NCBI GenBank assembly: GCA_031835245.1
Contig: JAVKOQ010000137.1
Coordinates: 62,001-126,000, forward strand
From: Balamuthia mandrillaris
Taxonomy: Eukaryota > Discosea > Longamoebia > Balamuthiidae
Reading direction: 5' to 3'
Length of the DNA stretch: 64,000 nucleotides
A program made the position numbers and the translations under genes. Below, one piece after another: positions 11,343 through 22,180 of this stretch. The notes under the pieces are model-generated. The model was not told where the DNA came from. It saw nothing but the letters and a program-made list of their open reading frames with translations, and did no database searches. Every line of letters starts with the position of its first letter. Within the stretch, counting starts at the first letter, position 1.

Positions 11343-11735
11343 AGAATGAGAGTAAGACCGCTTCTTTTTCTTTTTCCTTTTCTTTTCGTTTATTTTTATT
11401 TTATAAATATATTCTTTCCGTTTGCGCGATGAAGAGGAGAGGAGGGGGGAGACTATGCTTTCTGAAAGGTTGCAGCAAAACGAAGAACCATTATGTATCA
11501 GCAATGAAGAAACACCAAAGACTGGGAGAGCCCAATTCCCCTCCATGTTGGCGCACGGTGGATAGGAATTGTGGTTCCTTAGCCACTTTGAGAACGAGAA
11601 GAACAAGAACAAGAAGAAGAAGAACATGTTTCTTTCCGGTGGCCACCGCTTCTTGCTTCTTGCTTCTCCTCCTTGTTCTTGTTGGAAAGAAACGAAAGTA
11701 ACCAGGAGGACAGGAGATAGGACAGTAGCGAGCAA

Positions 11736-11743
11736 TGACGTCA
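11736..11743. promoter_or_regulatory. CRE/ATF palindrome TGACGTCA
   Basis: A perfect TGACGTCA lies about 100 bp upstream of the start codon of the E2-UFD1-TRAF gene. The same octamer recurs in two other promoter regions of this window, which fits a bZIP-factor site. Confidence 0.4.
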
Positions 11744-11843
11744 TTAGACATGAGAGAGGTGATGACGTTTCATGAGTAAATTTCGCAGAAATTTTGCAAA
11801 TCGTCAAAAAAAAAAATAAAAATAAAAAAACGAAAAAGTAAAG

Positions 11844-12479
11844 ATGGAACCACAGCAGGCTCAGAGGCCATCGTCTTCTGGTGGTGGGGGTGGGGGTGGT
11901 GGCGGCCCGAGAAAAGCCAACGACCGCCTCTTCAACGAGCTCAAGCGCTGTTTGGACGTCGATCGTTGCCTCCGATCGGTTTTTTTTTTTTCCCCTCTTT
12001 TCCCACTCCTTTTGTTTTGTTTCTCATCTCATCTCATCTCTCTATTTCACCCCCCCCCTTTTTTTTTTTTGGTTTGTTTTGTGGAACATTAAAAAAAAAA
12101 GGGTTTTGTTGCCAAACCAGTGGCAGACGATCTCTTCCACTGGCACGTCCGACTCTTTGATTTCTTTCCCGACTCTCGCATCGCTCGTGACCTGGAGCTG
12201 CGCTGCCCACGCAGAGGAGAGGAGGAGAGCCAAGGGGAGGAGGCGTTGCCGCCGCACGTTCTGCTGGAGTTTCGGTTCGATGAGGACTATCCCATCCGTC
12301 CTCCGAGCAGCGTGCGGGTGGTTGGGCCGCGCTTGATGCCCTCTCCCTTGTTGCTCTCTTCTCCTTCCTCTTCTTCGGTGGTGGACGCTGGCGGCAACAT
12401 ACACCTTGACCTCTTCTCGACTAGTGAATGGACTCCTAGTTAGTTGTCTTTACTCTATCCTCCTTCTTGCTTCTCTTTG

Positions 12480-12515
<36 letters not shown>

Positions 12516-12571
12516 ACGTTCTCTTCTCTATCCTCTCTCTCTTTCTCTCTCTCTTTCTTTCTCTCTTTCTC

Positions 12572-12613
<42 letters not shown>

Positions 12614-13766
12614 TTTTCCTCTCTTCTCTTCTCATTCATGTCCACATTTTTAAATATTTTTTGCTTCCTACTGCAACAGTTCAAACGTTAGCATCGATGG
12701 CAACACTCATCAAAACAAAACTGGTGGACGAAGGCGCAGGTGTCTTCCCGCCAGAATCTCCGCCTTACTCTCTCGATGAAGCACTTTCTGCGCGTGATGG
12801 CTTTTATCGTATTTATTGCTGCAACTCTGCTTCGTTCAAAGATCGTTTGGATTTGAACTACAGCGGCAAAAGTACCTCTTCCCTGTCTTCGTTCTTGTGC
12901 TTGTGCTTCTTCTTCACTATTTCTCACATACTAATGTTGTCTTGCCTCTTCCGTTCAACAGTACTTTTACCACCGTCAGCCCTTCAGGAGATAGTCACAA
13001 AGGATGTGATGGAACAACACCAGCCACTCATATTTGAGCTTCTGAACGCTTCCAATGGCAGAACCACCTTTGGGGGCGTGATGGAGTTTATGGCGGAAGA
13101 AAGTCACGTCTATATTCCCTCTTGGATGACGGAGACGTTGTTATTGGAGGAAGGGCAGCCACTGAACGTGCGACTGGTTCGTGGCTTGCCTAAAGGAACG
13201 TTTGTCAAGTTCAAAGCTCAGAATGAGGGCTTCTACAAACTTTGCCCCGATCCAAAACCTATGTGCGTCTTTCTTTGTCTTGCATTCTCTCCATTGAGTT
13301 TTTTTTTCCTTGTCTTTCTTTCCATTCTTATATTGCTTCTCTTTATTCTTAATCTTCCTAAAGTTTCGAGACAGTTTTGCGAAACTTTGCTGCTTTGCAG
13401 GAAGGAGACAGGATATGTATAGAGTTTGACAAGCAACCATTTTTCTTTGACGTGTTAGAGACAAGACCAGAACCTTGTATAGACATCAATAACGTTGATA
13501 TAGAGGTCGAGTTTCTTCGTATTACCACCGTTCCTGCCTCCTCCTTTGCTGTTGCATCTGATGCAAAACGTACTACTTTTCTTCTTTCTATTTTCTTTAC
13601 TTGCGATTAACTGGTAAATATGTATTACAGAGGAACCGAAAGAGAAAGAAGCGGAAAAAGAGCAATCAAAAGGATATCGTCTCAACGATCCATCCACAAG
13701 CAACAACGGTCCCTCCAACATTGAGACTAGCCCTTGTCCAACATGGTAATCCTTTTGTTACTATCT

Positions 13767-13806
<40 letters not shown>

Positions 13807-13986
13807 TTTCTCTCTCTTGTTTCTAATTTTTTTTGAAAAAACAAGTAAAAGAGATATCCCTATAGCATCGTTGGCAATGCATTCTGCATTTTGTGAACGA
13901 CATAACTATTGCTGTCTCAAATGTGGACATGCTGTCCGCCTCTCAGAACGTCAACAACACGAAGATGAGTTTCATGCTTTGGTACT

Positions 13987-14017
<31 letters not shown>

Positions 14018-14490
14018 AACAATACAAACCACAAAAGACGGAATGTGAAGATTGTGGAGAGAAAATGGAGATGGATGAACTACCACGCCATCTGGAGGAG
14101 AAATGCATCTACAGAATGGAGCGATGCCCCTATTGCAACCTCGCCCAACGCGTTGTGGAGTTGGACAGCCATAAAGATTACTGTGGCAATCGCACAGAGC
14201 AATGCGATCGATGTAACAAGTGTATAAAGTACAAAGGTTCATTCTTTTCTTCTTGTTCTTCTGTTTATCATTTGTTTTTTGAGTTTTGTATTTATGCATT
14301 TATTTCGATATCAGATTTAGAAATGCATTTGAGCAGTGGTTGTACATATCCAGCTTCAACACAAACATCTGCTCCTTCTGCCTTCTCTTCTCTCTGGAAC
14401 TCAGCTGCATTCTCCAATCCGCAAAACACATCCACTCAAAACTCTTCTGCTACTTCTGCATTCTGGAGACCATTTTCTTCTTGGTGGTAA
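11844..14490 (+). CDS. UBE2Q-like pseudo-E2 fused to a UFD1 domain and TRAF-type zinc fingers
   Basis: About nine short exons form one frame. After a Gly-rich start comes a UBC fold (LFHWHVRLFDF, then VLLEFRFDEDYPIRPP, then SVRVVGP, then GGNIHLDLF and EWTP), closest in pattern to the UBE2Q group. The position of the catalytic Cys in the ICLDIL-type motif is His. Next is a UFD1 domain: SGK joined to ILLPPSALQEI, GGVMEFMAEE, YIPSWMTETLLLEEG, GLPKGTFVKF, then RNFAALQEGDRICIEF. The C-terminus has Cys/His clusters of TRAF type (CPTCKRDIPIASLAMHSAFC, CCLKCGH, CEDCGEKM, CPYCNLA, CDRCNKC). A similar UFD1-plus-TRAF-finger layout occurs in plant UFD1-like proteins. UFD1 domains bind ubiquitin and, with NPL4, recruit Cdc48/p97. 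Exon 1 end is uncertain (11964 or 11978); later joins were checked in frame. Confidence 0.85.
12484..12617. repeat. (CT)n-rich pyrimidine tract in an intron of the pseudo-E2 gene
   Basis: Nearly uninterrupted CT and CTTT repeats on the coding strand within the intron that follows the EWTP exon. Similar CT tracts mark the later introns near 13770-13805 and 13988-14012. Confidence 0.9.
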
Positions 14491-14518
14491 TTAAAGCAAA
14501 AATGAATTTGTTTTCATT

Positions 14519-17500
14519 TCATTCGCGCTTCATTCGTTGCTGTTCAGCGACAGTTGTTGATGGCTCCTGCTTCTCTTTTCCTTTTTCCTTTCTCTCATCT
14601 CCACGCTGACTTCTCCTCTGTCTTAGCAAACGAACCTTTTCGTTTCCTCCCGCTTCCTCTTCGTCATCTTCATCTCGAGAAGCAGACGATGAAGTGCTCG
14701 AACATGACTCATCATCTTGTGCCGAAGGAAGAGCTCTCGCTTTTATCCTTTGTTCCACCCTCTCCAACAGGATGCGTTGATCAGGTTCCATGTAAACAAT
14801 GCCCAATTCTTTGCATATCTCTTCGATGGCGATCCACATTCTTGTTCGCGGGTGAATGTAAAGGGACGGTACCGCCCAGTTGATGCCTTTCAGCTCTACC
14901 CACACGCTCAACGTTAATCGACTAAGGGTGTCGGGCACTCCCACCCAAAACAGAAGGTTATCCACGTCCCATGGTGCCTTTGTTTTTTTTGCAGCGAGAA
15001 CGACGGAATTGGAGATGAGCAGAGAGAAGAGCAGCGTTAATGGAGGGAAGAGAGCAAACCTCATCCGTGCGACACCAATCGATGAGGCGTTGTTGAAAAG
15101 TGGTGATGAGGGCGGAGGAGGTGCTGGCATGAACGATGACGTTGAGAGAAACTACGTAGTTTCTGCTGCGTTTCAATTGCGTGATATCTTTGTTGAACAG
15201 CGCAGCATTCGACAATATTATCAGCTTATTGTCTGTAGTTTCACAGTAAGCAAATGAATACCCAACACTTGAGCAAGAAAGAAGAAGAAACAGAAGGACA
15301 AGAAGAAGAAGAGACAAACCTGGTGTGTAGGCCCACGTTGTAAAAAGGTTAACCTTTTCGATGATTAGGTCCGTCGGTTGTCCCAAGTTGATCCTTTATA
15401 CATCGTATTAGACATTCTTAACAAGAAAACTTAAGAAAAAAAAGTAAAACCGAAAGCGAACCTGTCTCCAACTTGGAAAGGTTTGTTGATGAAAATGACG
15501 ATGATGGCTTCCCAAATGTTCTTCAAAGAGTTTCCAAAGATAAAGGACAAACCCAAGAACACGGTTCCAAACGGTACCAACAGCCTGCATTATCATTTTC
15601 GTGGTAGTCAACAACAAAACACGAATAAACGAAAAAGAACACGTACGTATCAGAGTCAACACCAAACAGCAACAGAGCAAAGATGAACATAATGACCCAA
15701 AACACGCTCGATACCACTCTGCCCAAAACTCTGCCGATGGCCTCCCGGTCACGCAGAGTGCTGGCCAATCGCTTGCGCTCTATGGGCACTTTGCGAATGG
15801 CCGCCACAACGTCTTCTCTCGTCACCGTTCCAGTTCGAGTCTGTCCACACACAAGGTGAAAGAAAGAGATATAATAAGAAGGAATAATGGACAACGAACA
15901 AGAAGCAACGAGAGGTATATATATAACACAAACGAAAAAAGAAACACAAACCAGGTCAAACATATCTAATACTCGTTTCGCCTTTTCGGTTTCTCCCCAA
16001 TAGGATTGTATTTCATGGAGCGTAAAGTATCCTCTTCGTTTGTAGTCGAGCAGTCGCATGAGCTTATCTGCGACTTCCTCCACCGCTTCATCCGATACCG
16101 TTGTCTCTGTTTGTCTTTTAACATGAATGAATAAAACGAAATACGATAGTTGAAGAGATGGACCAACCTCTCGAGCCAATGGAGTTCTTTGCGTTGGTCA
16201 CCATTCTTGGAGATATACTTCCAAGCCTTTCCGAACTGATATCCCTGAAGATGTATCTTCCCACTGGACATTCCTATATAACTTCCACCGCCTCTCTTCG
16301 TTGTCTTTTTCTTTTTACCTCGTTTCAGCTCACCGTAATCGCTGCTATCATCGTCATCGTTCTCGGGAGAAGAATATTTGCGCCGTTTGCGTTTGCCTGA
16401 GGTTAAACTGTAGATGACTTTCTCTTGGAAGAGGTAGGCTCTGATACTTGACCAAAAGTGTTGTTGATTGTACTTGGCTTTTTTTTTTTGCATTGTAATG
16501 AAAGTTAGCCTTAATACTTCGTTGATGAAGAGAAAAACGAGAACAAGCAGAAGAAGGAAAACAAGAACTAGGAGGGAACCCACCAAGGATATACTTGACG
16601 ATGAGCAACAGAATCGTACGAATGATGGCAATGACTAAAATGAGGATCAAAATGCGATTAATCCAGAAGAACCCGTCATCATCGATCCCTTCCAACAGAA
16701 TGTTGCTTGCTGAACGAAACGTTGCCAATTGCAGAATTGCTGTTTTCATTGAGTCAGACAAGCATGAAACAACACTTTCTGAAAAGAAAGAAAGAAGAAA
16801 GAGAAAGAAACGACAAGAAAGAAAGATAGAAAGCAAGAAACGAAAAGAAAGAAAGAAACAACAACAAAAGAGAGAAAGAAACAAACCCCATGCAGTTGCA
16901 GCGAGATAGAAAAACGCCTCTTTGGTGTAGTAATAGATTTGACTCTCTGGAAAGAGAACGGTGATTGTCTTCTTCACCAAAAGCTTTATCAACGCAAAGA
17001 TGGCCTGCAGCAACACGAATGTGCCTATCAAGAATACAACCCAAAACATCCACCAGTACACTTTGACGGAGGCCACCTCGTCCTCGTCCAACACGAGAAG
17101 AAAGATAAACGCTACAAGTTGAAAAACAACAAAATGTGAGCATTAGAAACAGACTAGAAGAAAGGAAGAAAGACAGCCCATGTACCAAGCCCAAGAAAGA
17201 ATGGCACAGAGAGGAATAAAGGGGAACCATCCAACGAGCGGAGCCCGCCACATGATGACACGGGCGGTGATGCCAAGTCCACGCCGAATCCCATTGACAC
17301 AGCTCTCCTTGCGACTATCCCTTGACTTCTTCCTTGCTTGCTTTTCTCGCTTTTCCACGAATGTTGCTGGTTTTCAAACGGAAAACGAGAGTGAGTCATG
17401 AGAACAAGCAAGGAGAGAGAAGGAGAATGAGAGAGCGAAGCGAGACGAGAAACAGAGAGGCAGTGACGAGAGAAATAAGAGAGAAGAGATACGGAGAGGG

Positions 17501-17974
17501 AACAAGAGATTGGAGTGAGGAAAAGAACGAGAGGAGGAGAGAAACAGAGGAGGGTAACAGCATCGCCGTGGAGAAGCTCCCTCAGCGTGGTCATGGTGGA
17601 GGTTCTCCCTTTTCCGTTGTAGGAGCCCTTGTCTTTGGAGGCCTCCTCCTTCCTGTCCTCCGCCTGCTTCTCCAACACAGCAAAAGCACCTCCTGTGCTA
17701 AGGAAAGAGGAAGCAGAAGATTTCCCTCCGACTTCCTCTCCCTCTCCTTCTCCTTCCGCAGGCGACCAATCCTCACCATCCGCTTCCTCTTCCTCCTCCT
17801 CTTCTTCTTCATCCAAAGGTTGGCGGATCCGCCTGGCCCCAGCTTCTCCCTCCTCCTCGCCCAGCTCCTCGACGTCTTCTTTTTGTTTGTCCGCCGCTTC
17901 AGAGCCGTCCGAATGTGGTCTCGTGGCCGCGAGTTCCAAGTCCTGAGATTTGCTCTTCTTCTCCTTCTCCACCA
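14519..17974 (-). CDS. MscS-family mechanosensitive channel with EF-hand-like segment
   Basis: The start ATG at 17974 opens a long acidic N-terminus (Glu/Asp runs), as in eukaryotic MSL proteins. Transmembrane segments are read from successive exons: WFPFIPLCAILSWAWYM, KVYWWMFWVVFLIGTFVLLQ, AFFYLAATAWGLF and FFWINRILILILVIAIIRTI. A cytosolic loop holds an EF-hand-like region (MRLLDYKRRGYFTLHEI, then FDL joined to TRTGTVTREDV). The last helices (VVSSVFWVIMFIFALLLFGV and the next exon) lead into the MscS beta domain (NKPFQVGDRF, then GQPTDLIIEKVNLFTTW). The C-terminus ends in basic sequence at 14519. The layout matches MSL/Msy1-type channels that open under membrane tension, often in ER or plasma membrane. 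There are roughly eight or nine exons; limits are approximate. Confidence 0.85.
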
Positions 17975-18421
17975 TTGTTGTTATTTTCAATTTTATTTTT
18001 CTTCTGTGTTACTCGTTTTTTTTTGTCTGCTATACCACTGTCAAACGTGTTTTTTGTTGTTGTTGAATTCAACGGATGATATTGGCCAATCCAAAGCTGT
18101 TTGCTGCAGGTTTTCTGCGGGATTTCCATATAATTTAATTAATTATATCCTTTTCTGAGTTAATTATCCACAAACGGTCCTGCGGTTCGACTCCCGATGG
18201 TTGCGGACGGATTTTCGCGCGAAATGTACCTTCAAAAAAAAAAAATAAAAAATAAATCGGTGCCTGCTGTCAAGGCAACCAAATTTGTCCACGGTTTTTC
18301 AACGCAACTAGCTAGCAACTAGATTGGACAGCTTTCGATTCCACCCGTTCCCCAAAAATTTCAAATAAAAAAACAAAAACTATAGTTAGGGTTTCCGTTC
18401 TCTTGCTGCCCAAAACAAGCT
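17975..18421. other. Intergenic, no gene seen
   Basis: AT-rich spacer of about 450 bp between the MscS gene and the end of the K+ channel gene. It contains AATTAATTA runs near 18130-18165 and short A runs. No RNA gene or ORF is supported. Confidence 0.5.
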
Positions 18422-18767
18422 CTAAGAGTTGATGGCCGATGGAAGGCGTTGCCGAGGTGGCGACTGGGAGACCATGAAGTAGCTCGTTCCCTTGGCGAAG
18501 ATGACGGAGGTGTAGACCACGCTCAAGAGCATTTGTCCCAAGACGGCCAAACTGGAGTACCAAAGTTGGGGATGAATGTCGCCAAACCCGACCGTCGTCA
18601 TGGTGGCCGTGCTGAAATAGAGGAGGCGGACAAAGACGATGATGGCCTCCACCTCGTCGTATTCTTCAGCGTGCACGTTGGAGAAAGCAGCTTCATCCAC
18701 TCGATAACTATTTTACATGAATCATTTAAGAAGAGCAAAGAACAAGAAGCTGATGAATGAAGAAGGA

Positions 18768-18798
<31 letters not shown>

Positions 18799-19870
18799 GT
18801 GGAGCAGGAGAGAAAGTGATACATACATAAGAGAATAAATCCCAGCAAAGAGAAGAATAGTGGAGAGATAACTTGAAGCCAGAAAGATCGTTGGCGCAGT
18901 GTTATGTAACACTAAATGATAGAAACAAAATGGTTACAAGTTTCGTGACAATAAAAAAAACAACCACAAAAAAAAGTGGAACCTTGTTTTGTCAGTTTTA
19001 TGGACATTATAACAATCAGCAAAAGATGTACAGTTTGAAAAATGATCATTACTCCTATTTGAGGTTGAAGTTACACCAGAGGAAGAAGAAACACAAGAAA
19101 AGAAGAAAGAAAAAGAAGAACAAGAAGAAACGGAAGAGGAAGACGAAGACGAAGAACGAAAAATAAAGAAGAACGAATGCAAATAGAAATGAAGAAAGAC
19201 TTGGAAAAGAAAAACAAACCGGCACTTATATCAACGGTGGATTTGTTCGTTTGTTGCTGCTTTGAGCTTCGTTCAGTGAGGTAAAGCACTGCCAGGTTGA
19301 GCAGCTGCCATAACACAGAAAACAGCAGCACGTATTTGTGCATCCATTTTTTGATCCGTCTTCCTCTCTTCTTTTGCTATATTTTTTTTTCGGTTGTAAG
19401 AAGAGAAGAAAGAAAGAAACGACAAAGAAGAGAAGAAGAAAGAAACGACAAGAAAGAGAGAAAAAACCTTTTGAGAAGAAGGAGGAGGAGCTGCTGCTTG
19501 TAGTCGTTGTTTCACTTGCAGCATGTGCGTTTCCATTTGTTGTATCACAGATATTAGGCCTATTTGTTTATTTCATTGCAGGGCGTTGTAAGACAGAAAA
19601 GAAAAAAGATGGAGAAGAAGAAGAGCAATAACAAAAAGAAGAAGAAGAACAAGAAGAAGAGAAAAAAAGAAGTCGACGAAGGAGGAATGGAGAGAAAGAA
19701 GAAATAGAGAGAGAGAGAGAAAGAAAAAAGACCCAACCAACGACATCTCGAGCAGAGAGAGGAGTGGTTGCTTGTGGCCCAACACCCAGTAGGGGCTCTT
19801 GCTCGTCCGTCCGTCGCCCTGGTTCCTCTCCCTGCTTCTCGCATGCTCCAACCCTTTGCTCCATTTCCAT
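18422..19870 (-). CDS. Two-pore-helix-type potassium channel subunit (TVGFGD filter)
   Basis: Five exons on the minus strand. The start ATG at 19870 gives a soluble N-terminus (EQEPLLGVGPQ), then a coiled segment (QQMETHMLQVKQRLQ), a first membrane helix (YVLLFSVLWQLLNLAVLYL), a second (TIFLASSYLSTILLFAGIYSLM), and the last exon with the pore. That exon shows LLYFSTATMTTVGFGDIHP, containing the selectivity filter TVGFGD, followed by a final helix (AVLGQMLLSVVYTSVIFAKG). This is the ion-channel-2 pattern of K+ channels. Only one pore loop is seen, so the working channel would be a tetramer (family inference). Exon limits between 18700 and 19560 are approximate. Confidence 0.8.
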
Positions 19871-19898
19871 TCACTCTTTGCTCGCACGCTTCCTCGTC

Positions 19899-20020
19899 TG
19901 ACGTCAGCGTTACCTCCCCGATGGGGTGACGTCATGAAATATTTTTGCCGACATATACTGCAGAGCAGCAGCATAAATTCTGCACTTTTTAGAAATTTAG
20001 CAGGCTTCAAAATGACGTCA
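19899..20020. promoter_or_regulatory. Three CRE/ATF palindromes in a divergent promoter
   Basis: TGACGTCA occurs at 19899..19906, 19927..19934 and 20013..20020. All three lie within the 238-bp gap between the K+ channel start (19870, minus) and the Cys/His-rich gene start (20109, plus). Three exact 8-bp palindromes in such a short gap is far above chance, and a bZIP (CREB/ATF-like) factor is the expected reader. Confidence 0.6.
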
Positions 20021-20108
20021 CCAAATCGGTGACTTTTTCGAAACTTGCTATTTTTATTTGCGAAAATTTTCTTGGAATTCATTTTTACAGGGAAGCAAAG
20101 AAACAAAG

Positions 20109-20738
20109 ATGGAAAGAAGATGGTGCTGTACACATGAGAACTGCACGCACACCGGAAAAACGGGTCAACGTGTCCAATACGCGAGTCACTATGCCAGTTG
20201 GAGGCATGAAAAGGTTAGCCGCTATCATGGCTGCGGCAAGGGTTGTGCTGCGTGTGCACGGTGGGAAGGAAAGACCACCGGGAAAGCCCCGCCCGCCGAC
20301 CCATTGGCTTGTCGTCATACAAACGGTTGCCAGCGGACATTCGCCCATGACTGCAGCCGTTGCACGCATGAGCTTCATGACGTGCACATCAACTGCATGC
20401 AAGGGTGTGAACGGTGTGTGTCGGGTGGACACGGTGAGGCAGCAAAAAAACGAAAACGAAAGGAACAAGAAGAAGAAGAAGAACAAACCATTGAAAGGCG
20501 AAAGGAGGAACTGGTAGCGATGAACGCAAGGATGGATATTCATTGGGAGAAAATAGCAGAAGAAAGCAAGGGGGAAAGCGAGGAGACCTACCAACGGAAA
20601 CAAGCGGAAGCGCTTCTTCAGAGCATCTACCCGCAGCTCTCATTTGTGGAGGCCATGCATGCACTGGTGAAAGGTGATGAAGCAACTATCAACTATCTCA
20701 AAGCAAATATCCAGGAGTTTGCTGGAAGGAATAAGTAA
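20109..20738 (+). CDS. Cys/His-rich protein of unknown function (209 aa)
   Basis: The intronless frame starts at ATG 20109. The N-terminal 105 residues contain many paired Cys and His (CCTHENCTH, CGKGCAACARW, CSRCTHELHDVHINCMQGC), which looks like two or more zinc-binding modules. A basic/acidic stretch (KKRKRKEQEEEEEQ) follows and could be a nuclear signal plus coil. The C-terminal 60 residues (EALLQSIYPQLSFVEAMHAL, then INYLKANIQEF) form predicted helices, faintly UBA-like, but I would not assign that. The Cys spacing matches no family I can name. The promoter is shared with the K+ channel and carries CRE palindromes. Confidence 0.6.
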   Translation: MERRWCCTHENCTHTGKTGQRVQYASHYASWRHEKVSRYHGCGKGCAACARWEGKTTGKAPPADPLACRHTNGCQRTFAHDCSRCTHELHDVHINCMQGCERCVSGGHGEAAKKRKRKEQEEEEEQTIERRKEELVAMNARMDIHWEKIAEESKGESEETYQRKQAEALLQSIYPQLSFVEAMHALVKGDEATINYLKANIQEFAGRNK

Positions 20739-20902
20739 GTCACGACAAGGAAAGAAAACGAGGAACAGCAGCTATAACGAACCATCTTCAGGTTCTCCAT
20801 CAACGGTTTCTCTCCTTCCATCCCCTGCGTTCCTTCTTTTTCTTATTTCTTATTTTTTTATTTTTCATTTTTAAAATGCACAAACAAACGAAACCAAGGC
20901 AT

Positions 20903-22131
20903 TCAGCTGTGGTTGAGATGCTGTTGGACAAAGGGGGGAATGGATGGAGGGAAACGGAACGTTGCTTCCTCGTGGCGGAACATGAGACTTGCGGCAGCGT
21001 AATAGGGCTTTTGCTCGCGAATGTCGGGACAGCCTTGCAATCCCACCAAGTACGCTTCGTTCTGGAAATACAGCAGGTCTCCTTTGGTTAAAAAAATAAC
21101 GAACGAAAGGAGTATAAAAACAAGAATAAGAACAAGAAGAAACAGAACAAGCAAAAGAAAAAGAAAAGAACCAGCATCAACATCGAGGTACACTCCAATG
21201 ACGTCTCCAACTTCCAGCACCACGCTTCTCAGCGGCTCTATTTTTTGTTTGCCTCCGTTGCCCAAAAGCCTCCCTGTGTAGGGTATCACGCTCCATCCTT
21301 CCCAAAAGGTTAAAAAGCTAAAGGTAAAAACAAAGAAAGCACAAAGGAGAGAGAGACAGGCAAGGCATTGATACCCGCAGCGGTGCCATGACCGACAATG
21401 GATCTCGCAGTTATGGCCGTTGCAACTGGAACGATGCCTATAAAGATCTGGTTGTGGGTATCCTTGATGATGACCTCAAAGTAATGCTTTTCTATTATAT
21501 GGGCAGCAGTAAGTGCGTAGAGTTTTCACTGTCGAGAAAGGAAGCAACAAAGAAAGACAAAACCTGAAGCCCACTTGTGCCGACTTCTGCATCTTATGTG
21601 ACCGTGCGCTGACGATTGTTGCAGAACGGTCAATTTGTCTTGGCTGAGGCTCAGCGTTTCGGGTTGGCAGTCCTCAAACAGCTCCAAATGGTTTCCTGAA
21701 TTCACACTTCAGCAAAGGAACAAAGAAACAAAAAGCACAAGCAACAAGAAAACAACAACGAAGAAAAAAAAGAGAAGAAGACCAGAGGAGAGAAGAGATA
21801 TGAACGATCACAAGAAATAAAGAGAGAAACAAACGAGACGGAAGCGAAAGAAAGAGGGCAAGAACCAACGTATACAATGCAGGAAATGCTCCTTCCAGTC
21901 CTTCACAGGTTCGTCTGTGTCTGACCTCCCCTCTTGTCCTAGTTGCCGGCAGAAGTAACGCCAAAGAGCAGCATCGTGGCAAAGCCCAAGCAAGAACTTG
22001 CTGGTCAAGCAGCAGTGCAACCAGTCCCGACCGGGAGCACCTCCCAACCACTTCAAGCACTCCAGCTGCAACTCTGGTGGGAGGTCTTGTATCATCACTT
22101 TCTTGTTGTTTATCATTCTAAACTTTTTCAT
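20903..22131 (-). CDS. F-box/SPRY protein, tandem copy 1
   Basis: First (leftmost) of five head-to-tail paralogues. ATG at 22131. Exon 1 gives the F-box (DLPPELQLECLKWLGGAPGR, then LHCCLTSK and ALWRYF). Later exons give HLELFEDCQPETLSL, HYFEVIIKDTHNQIFIGIV, WSVIPYTGRLLGNGGKQ, DVIGVYLDVDAG and GDLLYFQNEAYLVGL: an SPRY/B30.2 beta sandwich. It ends at 20903 with PPSIPPFVQQHLNHS. The two-domain design matches FBXO45-type substrate receptors, in which the F-box binds Skp1 of an SCF ubiquitin ligase and SPRY binds the target. There are about five exons. Confidence 0.85.
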
Positions 22132-22180
22132 CAAATATTAATTATGTGCAGAGATAGCGATCTATCTCTCTCATCTCTCT

